From JAJNPS01 sp031430315 (GTDB taxonomy: Bacteria; Pseudomonadota; Alphaproteobacteria; Rhodobacterales; Rhodobacteraceae): a stretch of DNA of 6,907 nucleotides. Made by a program: the position numbers and the translations under genes. The notes beneath the pieces are model-generated. The model was not told where the DNA came from, searched no databases, and saw only the letters and a list, made by a program, of their open reading frames with translations. Shown here piece by piece: positions 6,618-6,907 of this stretch. How positions within the stretch are numbered: the first letter of the stretch is position 1; every line of letters starts with the position of its first letter. The stretch spans positions 1 through 6,907 of the forward strand of contig JANPBI010000158.1 in NCBI GenBank assembly GCA_031430315.1, in the 5' to 3' direction.

Positions 6618-6812
6618 GGTTCACTTCGTCAATCTGAACGAAGTCCGTCGGCGCGGCGTTATGTGGCTTGATCCGCTCGACACTCTCTTTTCTCGTGCAC
6701 CGCAGCCTGCCGCTCGGCCCCTCAATCACTTCCAGCGGGAAACCTCAACACTCCTTGAACTGTCCAAATGGACGCCCATTGTGCCGTCTCTCTCCAATTC
6801 CAACACCTCCGC
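6610..6812 (-). pseudogene. Probable broken 5' fragment of an IS66-type tnpA gene
   Basis: Read on -, the sequence from 6812 gives AEVLELERDGTMGVHLD and continues to SVEVSRWK before a stop. After a one-base shift near 6740 the frame continues LEVIEGPSGRLRCTRK and stays open to a stop at 6610-6612. LEVIEGPSGR followed by basic residues resembles, from memory, the N-terminal region of the small accessory protein TnpA of IS66 elements. The first part also matches the start of the + strand frame at the window end (AEVLDLERD). I infer an old, frameshifted insertion-sequence remnant interrupted at 6812/6813 by a second element. The family name is tentative. Confidence 0.4.
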
Positions 6813-6907
6813 GTAAGCGCCACGCCGACCCCCTCCAGCCATTTCTGACGTGATCGGTGCATTCTTCGCGCATGTTTGGCGCGGAGGTGTTGGATTTGGA
6901 GAGAGAC
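6813..6907 (+). mobile_element. Left end of a probable IS66-family insertion sequence, cut by the window
   Basis: GTAAGCG at 6813 matches the GTAA-type termini typical of IS66 elements and lies exactly where the - strand remnant stops. After about 59 bp a new frame opens rightwards (ATG at 6872). IS66 makes 8-bp target duplications; the candidate left copy is 6805-6812 (ACCTCCGC), but the other end is outside the window. The assignment rests on the terminus and on recalled family features only. Confidence 0.4.
6872..6907 (+). CDS. Start of a probable IS66-type tnpA, 3' end outside window
   Basis: Twelve codons are visible: MFGAEVLDLERD. An in-frame GTG at 6857 would add five residues (VHSSR). 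No clear ribosome site precedes either start. The link to IS66 accessory protein TnpA comes from its place just inside the GTAAGCG end and its match to the - strand remnant, not from a conserved domain. Confidence 0.35.
   Translation, partial: MFGAEVLDLERD

Larger units (their letters stand above)
6786..6907. repeat. 28-bp near-perfect inverted repeat at the right edge
   Basis: Positions 6786-6813 and 6880-6907 are reverse complements with a single mismatch and a 66-bp spacer. The right arm reaches the last base, so the true length is unknown. In both arms the same frame reads AEVL(E/D)LERD in opposite directions, so this looks like two head-to-head copies of related coding sequence rather than a simple operator. 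Confidence 0.85.

Noticed and set aside
6553..6816. 87-codon open frame on + ending at the IS66-like terminus
   Set aside because: Its stop codon is formed by the GTAAGCG end itself and the opposite strand gives the better transposase-like reading, so it is judged a shadow.

Overview
The window looks like part of an exopolysaccharide locus from a GC-rich alphaproteobacterium, most likely Rhodobacterales. The grounds are the GC-rich codon use, a Wzz-type chain-length protein next to a separate BY-kinase, and a surface protein ending in the VPLPA-CTERM/exosortase sorting signal. I ran no database search, so all family names come from motifs read by eye.

Left part (1-2188, + strand): the 3' part of a Wzz/GumC-like polysaccharide co-polymerase, open at the window edge, is followed after 14 bp by a CpsD/CapB-type tyrosine autokinase with a C-terminal tyrosine cluster. 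Together they would form the split co-polymerase/kinase module that controls polymer length and export. A hairpin that could work in both directions (2214-2243) separates the kinase from a convergent gene.

Middle (2285-2941, - strand): a 218-residue secreted VPLPA-CTERM protein, a predicted exosortase substrate. No exosortase gene lies in the window. About 556 bp of non-coding DNA follows (2942-3497). It holds small dyads and a pair of 9-bp direct repeats 21 bp apart upstream of the next gene.

Glycosyltransferase part (3498-6250): two GT2-family genes on + overlap by 8 bp, the second starting at a TTG behind a strong GGAGG. A third GT2 gene on - converges on them with only 4 bp between the stop codons. 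These enzymes probably add sugars to the lipid-linked repeat unit that the Wzz/kinase module helps polymerise.

Right part (6251-6907): no intact gene. It holds a candidate promoter for the third GT, a tandem 18-bp repeat, a perfect 19-bp inverted repeat, and what I interpret as insertion-sequence debris. That debris is a broken reading frame on -, followed head-to-head by the left end of an IS66-like element starting GTAAGCG, whose first gene is cut by the window end. I found no clearly new multi-gene system. The most unusual structure is the set of repeats at this right edge.
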